Assembly: GCA_025965815.1 (NCBI GenBank)
Contig: JAOPWF010000867.1
Span: 1-12,912, forward strand
Source of the DNA: Mycobacterium sp.
GTDB taxonomy: Bacteria > Actinomycetota > Actinomycetes > Mycobacteriales > Mycobacteriaceae
Direction: 5' to 3'
Length of the DNA stretch: 12,912 bases
Shown piece by piece: positions 11,971 to 12,912 of this stretch; positions within the stretch are counted from its first letter, which is position 1; the number at the start of each line of letters is the position of its first letter. Below the pieces are notes generated by a model that did not search any database, was not told the DNA's origin, and worked only from the letters and a program-made list of their open reading frames with translations. The position numbers were made by a program, and so were the translations under genes.

Positions 11971-12912
11971 CTACCTACTTGACAAAATGCTCCCCATATC
12001 AGAAGTGCGGCGCGGCGTTCCTCGGCATCGTCGTCGAGGATGGTGACCACCAGCTTGGCCGTCTTGTCGCCACGCTTCTCATACCAGGCGCGCGCAGCGT
12101 GATACACCAGCCAGACCCCAAGCGGATCGAGGTGCGCCACCACAATGTGTGGCCGGTCGAAGTCGGGCGGAAATTTCTTCAGCATCAGTCGCGCGCTGAT
12201 CTCGTCGATATTGAAAAAGTCCACCGACAACTCCGGATCCCCGCGCTCGGCCTCCTGGATCCGCAACAGCTTGCAGAACTCGGGGTCCGAGATTTGGGCC
12301 AGGCAACCCAACCGGCGGGAACGGCGCCCGGGCAGCTCCCGCCACGTCGCGACAATCTGGGTGTTCACCGCGTCGTCGGCCGTCACAGCGAGCACCCTGC
12401 TGGCGCGTTGGGCTCCGGCCGCCTGCAGCGTTCGTAACCGCTGCGTCCCCGACAATCACCGGGACGCCCAGGCTGCGGCACAGTTCGATATTCGGATTGG
12501 CGGCGTCAAACTCAATGACGACCACCTTCGTCCGCTTGTCCCGCAGGTGGCGGACGAACATGATGCCGACAAAATCGCCAAGCCCGCAGATCACGACAGA
12601 CCGCGCATCCACGGGATCTTCATCTGCTGGGACCGATCGCGAAACAGCAACCCCAGCGCGCTCAGCCCCGCCCACCCGGCCACCACTGGCGCCAGGAAGC
12701 GAGCGACATCCAGTTCCCACGGGATGTTGCGCTCGGATGGCGCATTCATGAAAAAGTCTTTGAAACTCCAGTAGGCGACAAAGGCGCCATCACTGGGTAT
12801 GGGATGCTGGCCCGGATTCAGGATCCTCCACCATCCGATGCAGCCCAGGACGAATGCAACGCCGCCCGCAACCGCGAGTATGTACCACTGGTAGTCGGCC
12901 AGCAGGCGTGTA
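11971..12912 (-). pseudogene. Membrane-anchored TrkA-N-like NAD-binding protein, frameshifted and C-truncated
   Basis: The gene enters from the right edge. The first piece (12911 down to about 12600) has a membrane helix WYILAVAGGVAFVLGCIGWW, a loop with GAFVAYWSFKDFFMNAP, and a second helix FLAPVVAGWAGLSALGLLF. The next piece, in another frame (about 12603-12447), reads SVVICGLGDFVGIMFVRHLR and VVVIEFDAANPN, the glycine motif and acidic strand end of a TrkA-N (RCK-type) Rossmann domain. The third piece returns to the first frame (12455 down to about 12000): RVLAVTADDAVNTQIVATW, SVDFFNIDEISARLMLKKF, LVVTILDDDAEERRAALL. The two shifts compensate each other; the first piece would otherwise stop at a TGA near 12593. 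Homology ends near 12000 and the usual distal half is absent; another frame ends at TAG 11973-11971 beside the terminator. Intact relatives resemble potassium-channel/Kef-type NAD-sensing proteins. Probably a pseudogene; sequencing errors could explain the shifts but not the truncation. Confidence 0.7.

Noticed and set aside
11952..12774. Plus-strand open frames opposite the NAD-binding protein
   Set aside because: The minus strand carries the Rossmann glycine motif and membrane helices; the plus frames have no recognisable content.
1..12912. CRISPR array or phage attachment site
   Set aside because: No regularly spaced repeats were seen, and there are no integrase or tRNA genes.

Overview
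The window is high-GC DNA with actinobacterial features: GTG starts, strong Shine-Dalgarno sites, coupled genes, IS110 elements and a possible leaderless -10. It is probably from a mycobacterium or close relative, but no marker gene fixes the genus.

Layout. At the left edge (1-122, minus) is the start of a PLP-dependent group II decarboxylase. About 1.1 kb without an intact gene follows; it holds a decayed IS110-family transposase fragment (584-776) and, near its right end, a promoter candidate and three operator-like palindromes. From 1265 to 10509 nine genes lie on the plus strand, mostly overlapping or separated by under 20 bases: a Gfo/Idh/MocA oxidoreductase; a complete PotABCD-like ABC importer (ATPase, Tat/lipoprotein binding protein, two permeases); a TIM-barrel sugar isomerase/epimerase-like protein; a second Gfo/Idh/MocA enzyme; an IolE-like TIM-barrel protein; and a third Gfo/Idh/MocA enzyme. 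An IS110-family element follows (about 10504-11812) with a single-base frameshift in its transposase. A strong hairpin terminator (11929-11968) and a broken gene for a membrane-attached NAD-binding (TrkA-N-like) protein on the minus strand fill the right end.

How the genes may work together. The operon looks like a self-contained uptake and catabolic unit. A polyamine/opine-class importer brings in a small, possibly amine-bearing solute. Three NAD(P)-dependent dehydrogenases of the sugar/cyclitol class and two metal-dependent TIM-barrel enzymes then oxidise, isomerise, dehydrate or eliminate it. No kinase, aldolase or regulator is present, so the pathway is incomplete here and the substrate cannot be read from sequence. 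A cyclitol, aminocyclitol (rhizopine-like) or glycoside processed through a 3-keto intermediate are the best hypotheses.

Both flanks carry signs of decay and transposition (IS110 remnant, frameshifted IS110, frameshifted and truncated channel-type gene), so the operon sits in a plastic part of the genome.
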